The position numbers were made by a program, and so were the translations under genes. A stretch of 60,582 nt of DNA, from contig CALUVL010000014.1 of NCBI GenBank assembly GCA_944324225.1, positions 1-60,582 of the forward strand, given 5' to 3'. Shown piece after piece: positions 1 through 8,813 of the stretch. Source of the DNA: Candidatus Gastranaerophilales bacterium. Lineage in GTDB: Bacteria > Cyanobacteriota > Vampirovibrionia > Gastranaerophilales > Gastranaerophilaceae. Each line of letters begins with the position of its first letter. The stretch's first letter is position 1. The notes under the pieces were generated by a model, which saw nothing but the letters and a program-made list of their open reading frames with translations, made no database searches and was not told the DNA's origin.

Positions 1-17
1 AAGGAGCAGTAAAAAAT

Positions 18-71
18 ATGAAAACAGTTGATATGATTGAATTTCAGGGGGGGGGGGGCACCTGCAAATAA
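18..71 (+). CDS. 17-aa leader ORF crossing a G12 tract, upstream of prepilin
   Basis: An ATG at 18 has the best ribosome binding site here (AAGGAG at 1-6, 11 nt upstream). It opens a short frame, MKTVDMIEFQGGGGTCK, ending at TAA (69-71). The frame runs through twelve consecutive G (47-58) followed by CACC. Immediately after the stop lies GCTCCTT (73-79), an exact reverse complement of AAGGAGC (1-7), so the transcript could fold to hide the ribosome binding site. The prepilin frame downstream is +1 relative to this leader, so removing one G or adding two would fuse them. The same arrangement, also with a 17-codon leader, occurs at 60325. Whether this is a separate leader peptide or the slipped 5' end of the pilin gene cannot be decided from one sequence. 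Confidence 0.4.
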   Translation: MKTVDMIEFQGGGGTCK

Positions 72-1215
72 CGCTCCTTCAAGTACTTTAGCCCTAAGTG
101 TTTTAGAAGATTCATCCAAGAATGGTTTAGCAGCAATTCCATGTCATCCTGAGCCGTCAGGTGCAGGATCTAAAACAAGAGTAAAGAGATTCTTCGGACT
201 CCGTCCTCAGAATGACGTTGAATGTCAAACACGGCAGGTAGCCCTCGTCGTCCCATGTCATCCTGAGGCTTTAGCCGAAGGATCAAAAGCAAGAGTAAAA
301 AGATTCTTCGGACTATGTCCTCAGAATGACGAACAAGATTTACTCTGTCATCTTGAGCGAAGCGAAAGATCTAGCGACAATTCCAAAGGATTCTTCAGTC
401 GTAAACTCCATCAGAATGACAAGAAGGGAAAGCAAGCCGCCTTCACAATGGCTGAAGTGCTGATAACATTAGGCCTAATCGGAATAGTCGCTGCAATGAC
501 AATCCCGCAGTTAATAAAGAACTATCAGATAAAGGTATTGCAGACAGAATTTAAGAAGGCTTATGCGGATTTGAATACGGCAAGCAAGATGTTTCAGGTT
601 CGTAATGGTACAACCGTAAGCGATTACGCAGCAAATGCCGGTTCAATGGCAGCATTAAATCTGTTCAAAAAAGAGTTTAATGCTGTGCTTAAAACAAATG
701 ACAACGTAGATGGTACTAGAGATGAAGAAGGTAATTGGATTGGTGCAAAACCATATAAGGGTAAAGACGGCAAATGGTATGGCTGGGGGATTATTGGTAA
801 TAGAAATATTGATTTAGGCTCTGGATGTGACGTAACCCAGTTCTTTTTTGACGGAATAGGTCGACCAATATCTTTTGATGACAAGCCTGCGAGCGGCAAA
901 AACGGTCCGAAGGTTTGTATCGATATCAACGGAGAAAAAAGTCCAAATATCTATGGCGTAGATTTTTTTGTATTTTTATTCACAACAGATGGTTATGTAA
1001 TCCCATGGGGGCAAACACATAAGGATAACCAGTATGATGGCGGCAGTACGGCAAATAATTCAATTCCAAATGAGGATATGTCGCAATACTGCAATAATAA
1101 GTCAAAAGATGATAGTAGAAGTGCTTATTATTCCTGCGCAATATATGCCTTATCCAATACCCATCCGACGGATAGTCATAAAGACTACTGGCATGATTTT
1201 ATAAACGGAAGGTAA
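37..1215 (+). CDS. Type IV prepilin-like / pseudopilin protein with long repeat-containing N-terminus
   Basis: The mature part starts near position 442, where AA is followed by FTMAEVLITLGLIG: a prepilin peptidase site with Glu at position 5 of the mature chain and a hydrophobic helix. A long polar C-terminal domain with several Cys follows, as in secreted pseudopilins of this lineage. The roughly 135 residues before the cleavage site are not pilin-like: they translate a G tract (GGGAP) and three copies of a palindromic repeat (RFFGLRPQND-type). The only in-frame starts are TTG at 37, which has no ribosome binding site, or entry by frame slip from the ATG at 18. Either the G tract is phase-variable or its length is an assembly error. 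The pilin domain is clear; the true N-terminus is not. Confidence 0.75.
   Translation: MNFRGGGAPANNAPSSTLALSVLEDSSKNGLAAIPCHPEPSGAGSKTRVKRFFGLRPQNDVECQTRQVALVVPCHPEALAEGSKARVKRFFGLCPQNDEQDLLCHLERSERSSDNSKGFFSRKLHQNDKKGKQAAFTMAEVLITLGLIGIVAAMTIPQLIKNYQIKVLQTEFKKAYADLNTASKMFQVRNGTTVSDYAANAGSMAALNLFKKEFNAVLKTNDNVDGTRDEEGNWIGAKPYKGKDGKWYGWGIIGNRNIDLGSGCDVTQFFFDGIGRPISFDDKPASGKNGPKVCIDINGEKSPNIYGVDFFVFLFTTDGYVIPWGQTHKDNQYDGGSTANNSIPNEDMSQYCNNKSKDDSRSAYYSCAIYALSNTHPTDSHKDYWHDFINGR
142..420 (+). repeat. Three copies of a 75-bp palindromic repeat (RFFGLRPQND type)
   Basis: Copies lie at 142-216, 256-330 and 346-420, each exactly 75 bp. Each begins with TGTCATCCTGAG or TGTCATCTTGAG and ends with TCAGAATGAC, so the ends are inverted repeats. 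The lengths preserve the reading frame of the prepilin ORF. The third copy is the most diverged. Related fragments occur at 8814 and 24986. Such repeats are common between genes in gut-type genomes; here they sit inside an open frame, just before the pilin signal. Confidence 0.85.
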
Positions 1216-1264
1216 ATCATTTTATAATTAATTTCGGTTTGCGATTTCTCTGTTTGAAATTTTA

Positions 1265-3313
1265 TTATGATTTGATTTTGATAAGCCCGCGGTCAATGAA
1301 TTCGCCTAAGAATTTTTTTGCATAAGCGTTGTAGTCAACCCTGCTGTTTTTGTTCTTCATGCTGGCATAACCTTTGTTATAAATATTCTGTGTTTTATCC
1401 ATAACCTGCCTGAGTTCTCGGCTTGAAAGCTTTGAACCTTCAACAAACGTTGCAATCTCGACAAATCTTCTCTTGGCAAGCCCTGGCATAACTTTTTTTC
1501 TGCCGTTTACAGTTCCAAGAACATGATCAAACTGCTGGGCCGCAATCCCGAATTTGCCGTCTTTTATTGCTTTTACCAGTTTAGGGCTTGAATTAAGCCC
1601 GCCTGTGTTGAAGATAAGAGAATAAATCGCTTCTTTTTGTTTTTGTGAAAGCTTGGCAAAGTCGCCTTTAAGATGTTTTTTTGCAATATTTTGCGCTTCA
1701 AGAATATCTCTTGCAAGAAGGCTGTAAATCTCTGTATCTTTAAGAGTTCTGCCTCTATATTTGGATACATCATTGTGGGATTTTGTATTATGCCCGATGC
1801 CTATTGTCAAAAATCCGCAGCCGTCATCATAAAGGGTTCGGCGTTTCTTTTCAAGGGATATCAAATCATTCAGAAAATCCTGACTGACGCCTGTTACTTC
1901 CATTACGGCCTTCTGGTTGCCGACAATTTTGACGCTTGTAATTTTTTGTTTTGCAAGCGGAAGTGTAAGCGATTTATCGCTTAAGTTGTTATAAGTCACA
2001 AGGTCTTTTACGCTTACACCGTATTCTTTTGCGATTGATGTAACGGTATCTTTGGGTTTTACTCTGTGTACTACAAGACCCATATTGGGTGAAATTACAC
2101 CGTAATCTGCCGGATTTACTTTTTTTTCTCCGCTTTTTCTTTTTACGTTTTTTACACGAACTTTCGGGGTAATTTTGTTGCGTGCATTTGCTCTTTTCAT
2201 TGTTAATACTTCTTCTTTAGACGGAATTTCCAACACCTGCCCGATATCAAGTTTATCTGGGTCTTTCAGGTTGTTTTTTGCGGCTATCGCCCAGGCAGGA
2301 ATACCGGTTTTGGCAGCGATTGTGGATAACATATCATCTTTTGCCACTTTAATTTTCTTATTCTCGCTTTTGTGTGCTGTATTTCTACTTTTTTCAAGTT
2401 CTTGAATATCTTCTTCTGTCGGAATTTCAAGGGCACGATTTACAGCGAGTTTTTTTGCATCTTTGATGTCGTTTGTAAGCATAATTGCCCAGACCGGAAC
2501 ACCAAAGTCTTTTGCTATTTTTGATAATGTGTCGCCGTCTTTAACTGTATAAGTTTCTGGTGCTTCCGAAACATATTCCTCAACTTCAATTGAGAGTTCT
2601 CCAAGCCCAAGGTCATCATCTGCTTTCTTTGGCACGTTAATGATGGTTCCTGCTTTTAATGTTTTTGTATTTGGGTTTAATTCTTTAAGCATTTTTGTTG
2701 TAATATCGTGGTCTTTTGCAATTTGGGCAAATGTATCTCCCGATTTCACTTCATATCCAGGAACTTTAAATTTAGTATCAGCTTTAATATTATCAAGGTC
2801 TATGTCAGGATTGAGCTTTACTAACTCTTCTTTGTAAAGATTAAATTTTGACATAACCGAAAATGCACCTTTGCTTTTTTCAATGGTCCAGCTACCCCAA
2901 ACTCTCACCCGGTCTTCCCGGTCTGTAGCAGGTTTTTGTTGAGCTTTAGCGCTTTCAGGCAGCCTTAAAATTGCACCTTCCTGTATAATTTTGTTACCAT
3001 TCCTGTCTGTTTTAAGATTTGGATTGGCTTTTATTAGGTCAGAAACACTGACGCCATACTCATTTGCAATTTTATATAACGTTTCACCCTTTGCGATGGT
3101 ATGAAAACCTTCAGACGGATTGTAACAGTCATATACCATATCATAATCATCCTCACCGAAAGTGGTATCAGATGAGCTTTGTGGCTCTACAACAGTATGT
3201 CGCTCCTGTGATTCTAGAAACTTCTCCTCTTTTTTCTTTTCCGACTTTCTTGTAAACAGCTCAAACAACAGCTGTGGAAGCATTATTGGGCCTGTCGTTC
3301 TGAATATTGGCAT
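1265..3313 (-). CDS. LysM-repeat protein with C-terminal GH24-type lysozyme domain
   Basis: A peptidoglycan-binding and probably peptidoglycan-cleaving protein. From the preferred start, LysM modules lie at about residues 71-119, 187-228, 254-297, 321-364 and 415-455, with a degenerate one at 141-185. A phage-lysozyme-like (GH24, muramidase) domain fills about 475-625. Its catalytic Glu is in SLEKKRRTLYDDG (E488), followed by the family motif FLTIGIGH. The start chosen is a Met with AAGG nine bases upstream; an ORF start 15 codons further upstream (3358) has no ribosome binding site. No classical signal peptide is visible, so export may be non-canonical. Likely role: cell-wall remodelling. 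A DYGVISPN segment (residues 403-410) also appears near the N-terminus of the unknown protein at 6081. Confidence 0.88.
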   Translation of the reverse strand: MPIFRTTGPIMLPQLLFELFTRKSEKKKEEKFLESQERHTVVEPQSSSDTTFGEDDYDMVYDCYNPSEGFHTIAKGETLYKIANEYGVSVSDLIKANPNLKTDRNGNKIIQEGAILRLPESAKAQQKPATDREDRVRVWGSWTIEKSKGAFSVMSKFNLYKEELVKLNPDIDLDNIKADTKFKVPGYEVKSGDTFAQIAKDHDITTKMLKELNPNTKTLKAGTIINVPKKADDDLGLGELSIEVEEYVSEAPETYTVKDGDTLSKIAKDFGVPVWAIMLTNDIKDAKKLAVNRALEIPTEEDIQELEKSRNTAHKSENKKIKVAKDDMLSTIAAKTGIPAWAIAAKNNLKDPDKLDIGQVLEIPSKEEVLTMKRANARNKITPKVRVKNVKRKSGEKKVNPADYGVISPNMGLVVHRVKPKDTVTSIAKEYGVSVKDLVTYNNLSDKSLTLPLAKQKITSVKIVGNQKAVMEVTGVSQDFLNDLISLEKKRRTLYDDGCGFLTIGIGHNTKSHNDVSKYRGRTLKDTEIYSLLARDILEAQNIAKKHLKGDFAKLSQKQKEAIYSLIFNTGGLNSSPKLVKAIKDGKFGIAAQQFDHVLGTVNGRKKVMPGLAKRRFVEIATFVEGSKLSSRELRQVMDKTQNIYNKGYASMKNKNSRVDYNAYAKKFLGEFIDRGLIKIKS

Positions 3314-3414
3314 ATTTACTAACCTTTTTATAGTTTGATACATATTAAAAAACGGCATTATTAAAGAAAAACTTTAAATAATACCGTTTAATTGTAAAAA
3401 TATTTTACAAAATC

Positions 3415-4065
3415 TTATGTATTAAAAATTCTATCTCCTGCATCGCCCATCCCGGGGACAATGTAACCTTTTTCGTTAATACATTCATCGACTGCTGCCG
3501 TTATAATCTCGATATCGGGATAATGTTTTTGGATATTTTCTATTCCTTCAGGGGCTGCGATTATGCAGATGCACTTAATGTTTTTGATCGGAATTCCTTT
3601 ATCAGCATAGAGTTTAATCGCTTCAAGAAGCGAGTTTCCTGTTGCAAGCATAGGGTCTGTAATATAGATGTAAAATTTTTCAGGATTTGGAGCTTCCATC
3701 GGCACTTTATTGTAATACCATATTGGCTTTAAAGTCTTTTCATCTCTGTACATACCGATATGTCGTATACAAGCCTGCGGGAGAATATCTATGGCTTCAT
3801 CCGTAAAAATAAGCCCTGCTCTTAAAATTGGTGAAATAACAACTTTAATATCAGGGTCTATAGTTTTTGCTTTGAATGTTGTGATAGGGGTTGTAATTTC
3901 TTCTTCTACCAGAGGAAGATTGCGGCATGCTTCATATAGAAGGCATCTGGTTATTTTTCTTGTTGCAATTCTTACGCCCTGGCTGTCTGTATTTTTATCA
4001 CGCATTGTGCAAAGGTTCAAAAGAACGACAGGATTTGAAATTACTCTGACTTTTTCTGTATTCAT
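3415..4065 (-). CDS. upp: Uracil phosphoribosyltransferase
   Basis: Pyrimidine salvage enzyme converting uracil and PRPP to UMP. The PRPP-binding motif reads YITDPMLATGNS and the C-terminus is the family signature PGMGDAGDRIFNT; length (216 aa) is normal. The start is the ATG at 4065, preceded by AAAGGAG eight bases upstream. A GTG three codons earlier lies inside that ribosome binding site and is unlikely. The start overlaps the stop of the MCE-domain gene by four bases (ATGA), so the two are probably translated together although their functions are unrelated. Confidence 0.95.
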   Translation of the reverse strand: MNTEKVRVISNPVVLLNLCTMRDKNTDSQGVRIATRKITRCLLYEACRNLPLVEEEITTPITTFKAKTIDPDIKVVISPILRAGLIFTDEAIDILPQACIRHIGMYRDEKTLKPIWYYNKVPMEAPNPEKFYIYITDPMLATGNSLLEAIKLYADKGIPIKNIKCICIIAAPEGIENIQKHYPDIEIITAAVDECINEKGYIVPGMGDAGDRIFNT

Positions 4066-4694
4066 CTTTTCCACTCCTTTATTCTATTTTTAAAATTCCG
4101 ATTGTTTTTTTCTATATTATCAAGAACATTATCAAATTTACTAATTTCTTCAGAAATTATTGAAGGATTTATAGCTTTTGTATTTTTAAAATTGGCATTT
4201 TCGCTGATTTGCTCCATAAAATATGAACTTCTTGTGCCGATAGCTCCGATTTTGTCAAACATATCATTTAGGAGTGTTAAAGACCTGAAAAGTCTTTTAG
4301 GTTCATTAACAACAATTAATTTATTTGAGCCCAGACTTTCTTTTGTAGGTTGAGTAATTTCAAGAGATTTGGAGCCGCCAAGCCCGTTGAATTCTACTGT
4401 TGCTATTGAGCCCTGTGGGATGCTTACTCCTTCTTCCGTAATAACAAACTTTACATAAACATTGTTGTTTACAATGTTTATTTTTTGTATGTATCCGACC
4501 TGAACCCCCATGAATTTAACCGGGGAACCCACAATCATTCCGTCAACGTCTGGCATGAATATCTGATAAGTTTTCAGCGCTTTTGTTTTATGGTAATGGT
4601 GGATTTTAATCCCGAATATAGTTATGCACAAAATAAGAAGCCATATAATGAATTCCATCCAAGCGTAAAAATGCAGTTTGAAATGCTTAACCAT
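4062..4694 (-). CDS. MCE/MlaD-domain membrane-anchored protein
   Basis: One N-terminal membrane segment (about residues 13-30) is followed by an MCE domain (about 40-125), with the conserved FMGVQVGYIQKINI stretch and FNGLGGSKSLEI near its end. MCE proteins form periplasmic lipid-shuttling rings, as MlaD does in the Mla pathway. After the domain comes a 90-residue polar, helical tail. No MlaE permease or MlaF ATPase gene is next to it, but an MlaA-domain gene lies 10 kb away (14152). The start chosen (4694) follows GAGG closely; a TATAAT in the next few bases upstream suggests that the ORF's earlier ATG (4715) is promoter sequence. The 3' end overlaps upp by ATGA. Confidence 0.82.
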   Translation of the reverse strand: MVKHFKLHFYAWMEFIIWLLILCITIFGIKIHHYHKTKALKTYQIFMPDVDGMIVGSPVKFMGVQVGYIQKINIVNNNVYVKFVITEEGVSIPQGSIATVEFNGLGGSKSLEITQPTKESLGSNKLIVVNEPKRLFRSLTLLNDMFDKIGAIGTRSSYFMEQISENANFKNTKAINPSIISEEISKFDNVLDNIEKNNRNFKNRIKEWKR

Positions 4695-4793
4695 GCCTCT
4701 ATTATACATGAACACATGTTTTTTGCCACTTGCAAAATTAAAAATTGTATTATAGTATAGTTGTATTGAAATTTATTTGTGAGGTTTACATTT

Positions 4794-5033
4794 ATGGAAC
4801 AGATTATAAAAGTAGCGTGGGACTTGAACGAAAATACAGATAACAGATATCAGCTGGTTTACGAAATTGCTGAACTTGCCAAAAAACTGGTTGATGAAAA
4901 TCAGGCTAAAAAGGCTCATGATGATTTTGGTTTTGAAGAAAATTACGATACAGGATATACAAAAGAAAATCCTGTAGAGCATGCCATTATGGTTAAAGCA
5001 TCAGAAGCTGACGATAACAGGCTTGTCGGTTAA
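4794..5033 (+). CDS. rpoZ: Putative RNA polymerase omega subunit
   Basis: A 79-residue acidic protein. The stretch DNRYQLVYEIAELAKKL followed by NPVEHAIMVKASE fits the omega pattern (N-R-[FY]-x-L-V-x-x-A-x-x-A-[KR]-x-L, then P-V-x-x-A-I). Omega assists assembly of RNA polymerase. In many genomes rpoZ sits between gmk and coaBC; here those two genes overlap directly (47673-47680), so omega should be elsewhere, which supports this call. The start is ATG 4794 with GAGG nine bases upstream. A divergent promoter shared with the MCE gene probably lies at about 4690-4770, and a strong terminator follows at 5045. The match is by pattern only. Confidence 0.58.
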   Translation: MEQIIKVAWDLNENTDNRYQLVYEIAELAKKLVDENQAKKAHDDFGFEENYDTGYTKENPVEHAIMVKASEADDNRLVG

Positions 5034-5044
5034 TAAGTTATTAA

Positions 5045-5081
5045 AGAATGCACAAAGGTTTGAGGGCTTTTGTGCATTCTT
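5045..5081 (+). terminator. Rho-independent terminator
   Basis: A 12-bp stem, AGAATGCACAAA pairing with TTTGTGCATTCT, closes the omega-like gene transcript before the phosphorylase gene. The run of T after it is short. Confidence 0.75.
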
Positions 5082-5108
5082 GTGTTCTAAGTTGCGAGGG
5101 GAGTTTAT

Positions 5109-5912
5109 ATGGAAAATACGTTGAAGTTTATAAATGAAAAAACAGATGGATATAAGCCTCATATTGGTATAATACTAGGGTCAGGGCTTGGCGAATTTGC
5201 TGACGAACATTGTGATTATGCAATAAGCTACAATGATATTCCTAATTTTTTGAAATCTACTGTTCAAGGGCATAAAGGCAGACTTGTTTTTGCGGATATT
5301 GAGGGCAAAAAAACGGTTATGATGCAGGGGCGAAATCATTTTTACGAAGGTCATACTATGGCTGAAATTACATACCCTGTTAAGGTTATGAAAAAATTGG
5401 GAGTGAAAATACTTATTCTTACTAACGCAGCGGGCGGTGTGAATAAAAATTTCAAACCTTCTGATTTGATGATAATAACAGATCATATAAATTTTATGGG
5501 GACAAACCCGCTTATAGGACCGAATAATTCGGATTTAGGCGAGAGATTTCCTGATATGAGCGAAATATATAAGAAAGATTTGATAGAAATAGCTGATAAA
5601 TGCGGAGAAAAGTTGGGTATAAAGCTTCAGCATGGCGTGTATTTTGCATCTTCCGGTCCAAGTTATGAAACTCCAGCGGAAATCCGGATGGCCGGAATTC
5701 TTGGTGCAGATGCTGTCGGGATGTCAACTGTTCCGGAGGCTATTGTTGCCAATTACTGCGGGATGAAAGTTCTCGGTATCAGCTGCATCTCTAACCTTGC
5801 ATCAGGCGTTGAAGGCGCTCAAAAACTTTCTCACTCCGAAGTCATTGAAACTACAAATTCTGCAAAATCCGGCTTCAAGTCGCTTTTGAAAGAGATTATT
5901 AAAGCAGTGTAA
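5109..5912 (+). CDS. punA: Purine-nucleoside phosphorylase (trimeric PNP family)
   Basis: Phosphorolysis of inosine and guanosine in purine salvage. Family motifs: GIILGSGLGEFAD at the phosphate site, HKGRL, GRNHFYEGH, LTNAAGGVN, and SGPSYETPAEIRM followed by ADAVGMSTVPE in the base-binding region. The 267-aa length is normal for the low-molecular-mass family. GAGGGGAG lies just before the ATG. It is a single gene after a terminator, with a 168-bp spacer before the next gene. Confidence 0.93.
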   Translation: MENTLKFINEKTDGYKPHIGIILGSGLGEFADEHCDYAISYNDIPNFLKSTVQGHKGRLVFADIEGKKTVMMQGRNHFYEGHTMAEITYPVKVMKKLGVKILILTNAAGGVNKNFKPSDLMIITDHINFMGTNPLIGPNNSDLGERFPDMSEIYKKDLIEIADKCGEKLGIKLQHGVYFASSGPSYETPAEIRMAGILGADAVGMSTVPEAIVANYCGMKVLGISCISNLASGVEGAQKLSHSEVIETTNSAKSGFKSLLKEIIKAV

Positions 5913-6080
5913 AAATATTTGCAGTGCTTATTCTAGGCGAACTTTAGCTGTTTTTTATAGTTACATAACACAGCAAAAGATTATAAATTTTTGAATTGTA
6001 AACTAACGTAAATTTTTTATATACTTTCACTTGTCAAATTTTTTCGTTCAGTTAAAAATACATGACGGGAAGGATCAAAT

Positions 6081-8777
6081 ATGTTAGTAAGAAATATAAA
6101 CCAGACAATAAAGCCAAAGCAACAAGACTATGGCATATTATCTCCAAATGTGGTGCCAAAGTCGTCGGGTTTAACATCAGAGCACTTGTCCTCCAATTCA
6201 ATAGGTTTAAATAAGAGTCCTTTAAAAACGAATTCAAAAGAGTTAGCTTTTAAAGGCTCTTTTTTTAGTCTTTATAAAGAAGCCGGCAAATATGACATTA
6301 ATGCATTTCTGAACGAAATGGATAAACCGCTCGACGGGATGGTGCGTAATTTATATAATGCCGTTTCATCTTCAAAATTAACTAACAACCTTATTAAAAC
6401 AAGACCGGGAGAAGAAACAGTTACAGTCTATCGTAAGACCATTCCTACACTTATCGGGAATGGTTTTTCAGATCCGTTTTTAAAATTTCCTGGGGATATT
6501 CTTAACGGAACAGTTGAACTTATCGGAAAAATAAAACCTTTCGCAGATTGGTCTGAAAAAACTTTAAAAAGACCGTTTTTTAAAAATATAAGGCATCGTT
6601 CAAAAATAGATTATGAAGTTAATGCGCTTCAGGGACTTTTAGAGTTTAAGAATATGTCTGTTAATGATGCATTGAAAGCAAAGGCAGCAGAACTTGGTGT
6701 TGATGTAAAAAGTTTGAGTGCTGAAGTTAAGGCACAGGTAGAAGCCGATGTTCAAAAGAATTTTGAATGGTTAATATTTCAGCGTTCAATGAAACCGTTT
6801 GACACAAAAGTCGGCAATTATGATACTAAACATGAACGAGCTTTAAATAGACTTGTTTCAGGACTTCCGCCGGCAATATTTCTGGCAAACGATGCCTATA
6901 ACCTTTCACGTATGCTCGATGACAATCCTAAAGAAGCGAAAAAGGAAAAACGTACAAGGTTTAAGCAGGAAACTTCAAGAATTTTGACAAGCGGTTATTT
7001 GACTTTGATTACAATGGGGGCTCTGTCAAAGCTGATTAATAACTCAAAAGTCGGAATTATGGCAATGACAGGTGCAACAGTTCTTGTGACAGAAATGTAC
7101 TCACGTTTGCGAAACGGGAAATATATAACAAGACTTACTCCGGAACAGGCAAGAGCTTTGAATGAAAAGAATCACGCTCCTGAGGCGGCAATAAAACCTC
7201 AAAATCTTTCATTTAAGTCAAATACGGAAAACAAATCAAATGTTAAAGAAAAGCAGCAAAAACCACTTCTTTCTTTTGATACTGTATTGAAAGCAAGTGC
7301 AGCAGTTATTGCAGGCGGATTTGCAATCAAAGGAATAAGAAAAATTCCGCATGTAGATGCCGCTTTTGAGGCTTTATTTAAACCTTTCAAAAATGTTTAC
7401 AAGGAAATGACGGAAATTTCCGATTATAAGGTTACCCAGAGCCAGATTGATGAAATTGCAGATACTTTGATTGAAAGCGGTTTTAAAAACAGAGGCGAAC
7501 AATATAGAAAAGTTGCTGTTCACTCTCGTGAACTGGTGGTTGACAAAATTGTAAAAGAATTGAAAAAAACTTCTGATGTAAAAGTTATTGATAGTTTTCT
7601 TGACAAGGCTTCAAAGCATGATACACATTCAGCTGATATGAAAAGAGTTTTCAAATCATTGATTGGTGTTCTTGATAAAAACGGATATAAGGATCTTGCG
7701 GAAAAATACAGATATTCTTTCGTAAATAAAGTGAAATCGGACAAAAATTTAAAAAACGAACTTGCCAAGGTCAAGCAGGAACTTCAAAATATAGGAAATC
7801 TTAATTCAAATCTTACTGAAAGAATATCTAAAAATGGGTTGAATAAGATAACGGACGATAGTTTTTGTGCCGAGATTAAAGACGCACTCGAAAAAGCAGG
7901 AAGCAAAGAAAATAAATTATACAATGAATATATGGATGCTCTGGAAGGAATGGTTAATCTTGGCGTCCGTGATAAAAAGGTTAAGCCTTTTGTGGACTTT
8001 TTTATAACACCGTTTTCGTTTATGTGGAGTGTTGTCAAATTCCCTTACAAAATTGCAAATTCAGTTGTTGAATTGTTTATGAAAAAGGCTCCAAAATCTC
8101 AAAAATCAATGGATACTTTGAATATGGAAGCTGTTTCAAAGAGTTTCGACAAAATCTATGAACAGGTAGGTAAATACAAAAAAGCGATTTCCGGCATAAC
8201 TGATGAAGAAGTTAAGGGAAAATATTATAAGAAATTCCACGACTTTGTAATGGATAATACTTTGAAAGCTTTCAACGTAAATTCAATGTCTAATATATCA
8301 AACAGCGACCTTTCAAACCTTGCCAAAACCGCAGCATCTGCTGCTACAATCTGGTTCCTTATGACAGATAACTACAATATGGTAATGTTAAAGTCTAATG
8401 GTAATGATATAGAAGGTGCAGAAACAAAATTTAAAGAAAGATTTGTACAGGAAGGTTCACGATTGTTCTACCAGACACTTCTGATTGATTTGTTCAACAA
8501 GACATTCCAGAAACAGTATAACGGATCTTTGCTTGGAATGAGCTGGATTACTTTGACCAATACAACAATCGGCGAATGGCTGACAAGAAAATCAGTAGGC
8601 GTTCCAATAGGTATGCACACCAGAGATGAACTTATAAAACTTGAAGAAGAGCAAAATAATGCAAAAGGCTTCAAGAAGGATTACTATCAGTTTATGAAGC
8701 GTCTGACAGGTAAGCGTTCAATCCAGTCTTATAATGTTAACAAGACAAAGACTGCTAAGGAATCTGAAGTTAAATAA
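6081..8777 (+). CDS. Large unknown protein with several hydrophobic helices
   Basis: No family recognised. The 898-residue product is Lys/Asn-rich and mostly helical. Hydrophobic stretches that could sit in or on a membrane occur near residues 310-350, 395-412, 640-670 and 750-770. The N-terminal 60 residues look disordered and contain QQDYGILSPNVV and LAFKGSFFSLYKE; a similar SFKSN occurs near residue 375. The middle and C-terminal parts are rich in charged amphipathic helices. AGGA lies near the ATG. It stands alone between punA and the convergent membrane-protein/plsY pair. Composition matches the neighbouring core genes, so recent transfer is unlikely. Function unknown. Confidence 0.8.
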   Translation: MLVRNINQTIKPKQQDYGILSPNVVPKSSGLTSEHLSSNSIGLNKSPLKTNSKELAFKGSFFSLYKEAGKYDINAFLNEMDKPLDGMVRNLYNAVSSSKLTNNLIKTRPGEETVTVYRKTIPTLIGNGFSDPFLKFPGDILNGTVELIGKIKPFADWSEKTLKRPFFKNIRHRSKIDYEVNALQGLLEFKNMSVNDALKAKAAELGVDVKSLSAEVKAQVEADVQKNFEWLIFQRSMKPFDTKVGNYDTKHERALNRLVSGLPPAIFLANDAYNLSRMLDDNPKEAKKEKRTRFKQETSRILTSGYLTLITMGALSKLINNSKVGIMAMTGATVLVTEMYSRLRNGKYITRLTPEQARALNEKNHAPEAAIKPQNLSFKSNTENKSNVKEKQQKPLLSFDTVLKASAAVIAGGFAIKGIRKIPHVDAAFEALFKPFKNVYKEMTEISDYKVTQSQIDEIADTLIESGFKNRGEQYRKVAVHSRELVVDKIVKELKKTSDVKVIDSFLDKASKHDTHSADMKRVFKSLIGVLDKNGYKDLAEKYRYSFVNKVKSDKNLKNELAKVKQELQNIGNLNSNLTERISKNGLNKITDDSFCAEIKDALEKAGSKENKLYNEYMDALEGMVNLGVRDKKVKPFVDFFITPFSFMWSVVKFPYKIANSVVELFMKKAPKSQKSMDTLNMEAVSKSFDKIYEQVGKYKKAISGITDEEVKGKYYKKFHDFVMDNTLKAFNVNSMSNISNSDLSNLAKTAASAATIWFLMTDNYNMVMLKSNGNDIEGAETKFKERFVQEGSRLFYQTLLIDLFNKTFQKQYNGSLLGMSWITLTNTTIGEWLTRKSVGVPIGMHTRDELIKLEEEQNNAKGFKKDYYQFMKRLTGKRSIQSYNVNKTKTAKESEVK

Positions 8778-8813
8778 TTTTACAATTATCCCTTGATGTG
8801 CACTATAATAAAA

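Noticed and set aside
5181-5727. ORFs antisense to purine nucleoside phosphorylase
   Set aside because: The + frame is an unambiguous enzyme; the antisense frames have no ribosome binding sites or motifs.
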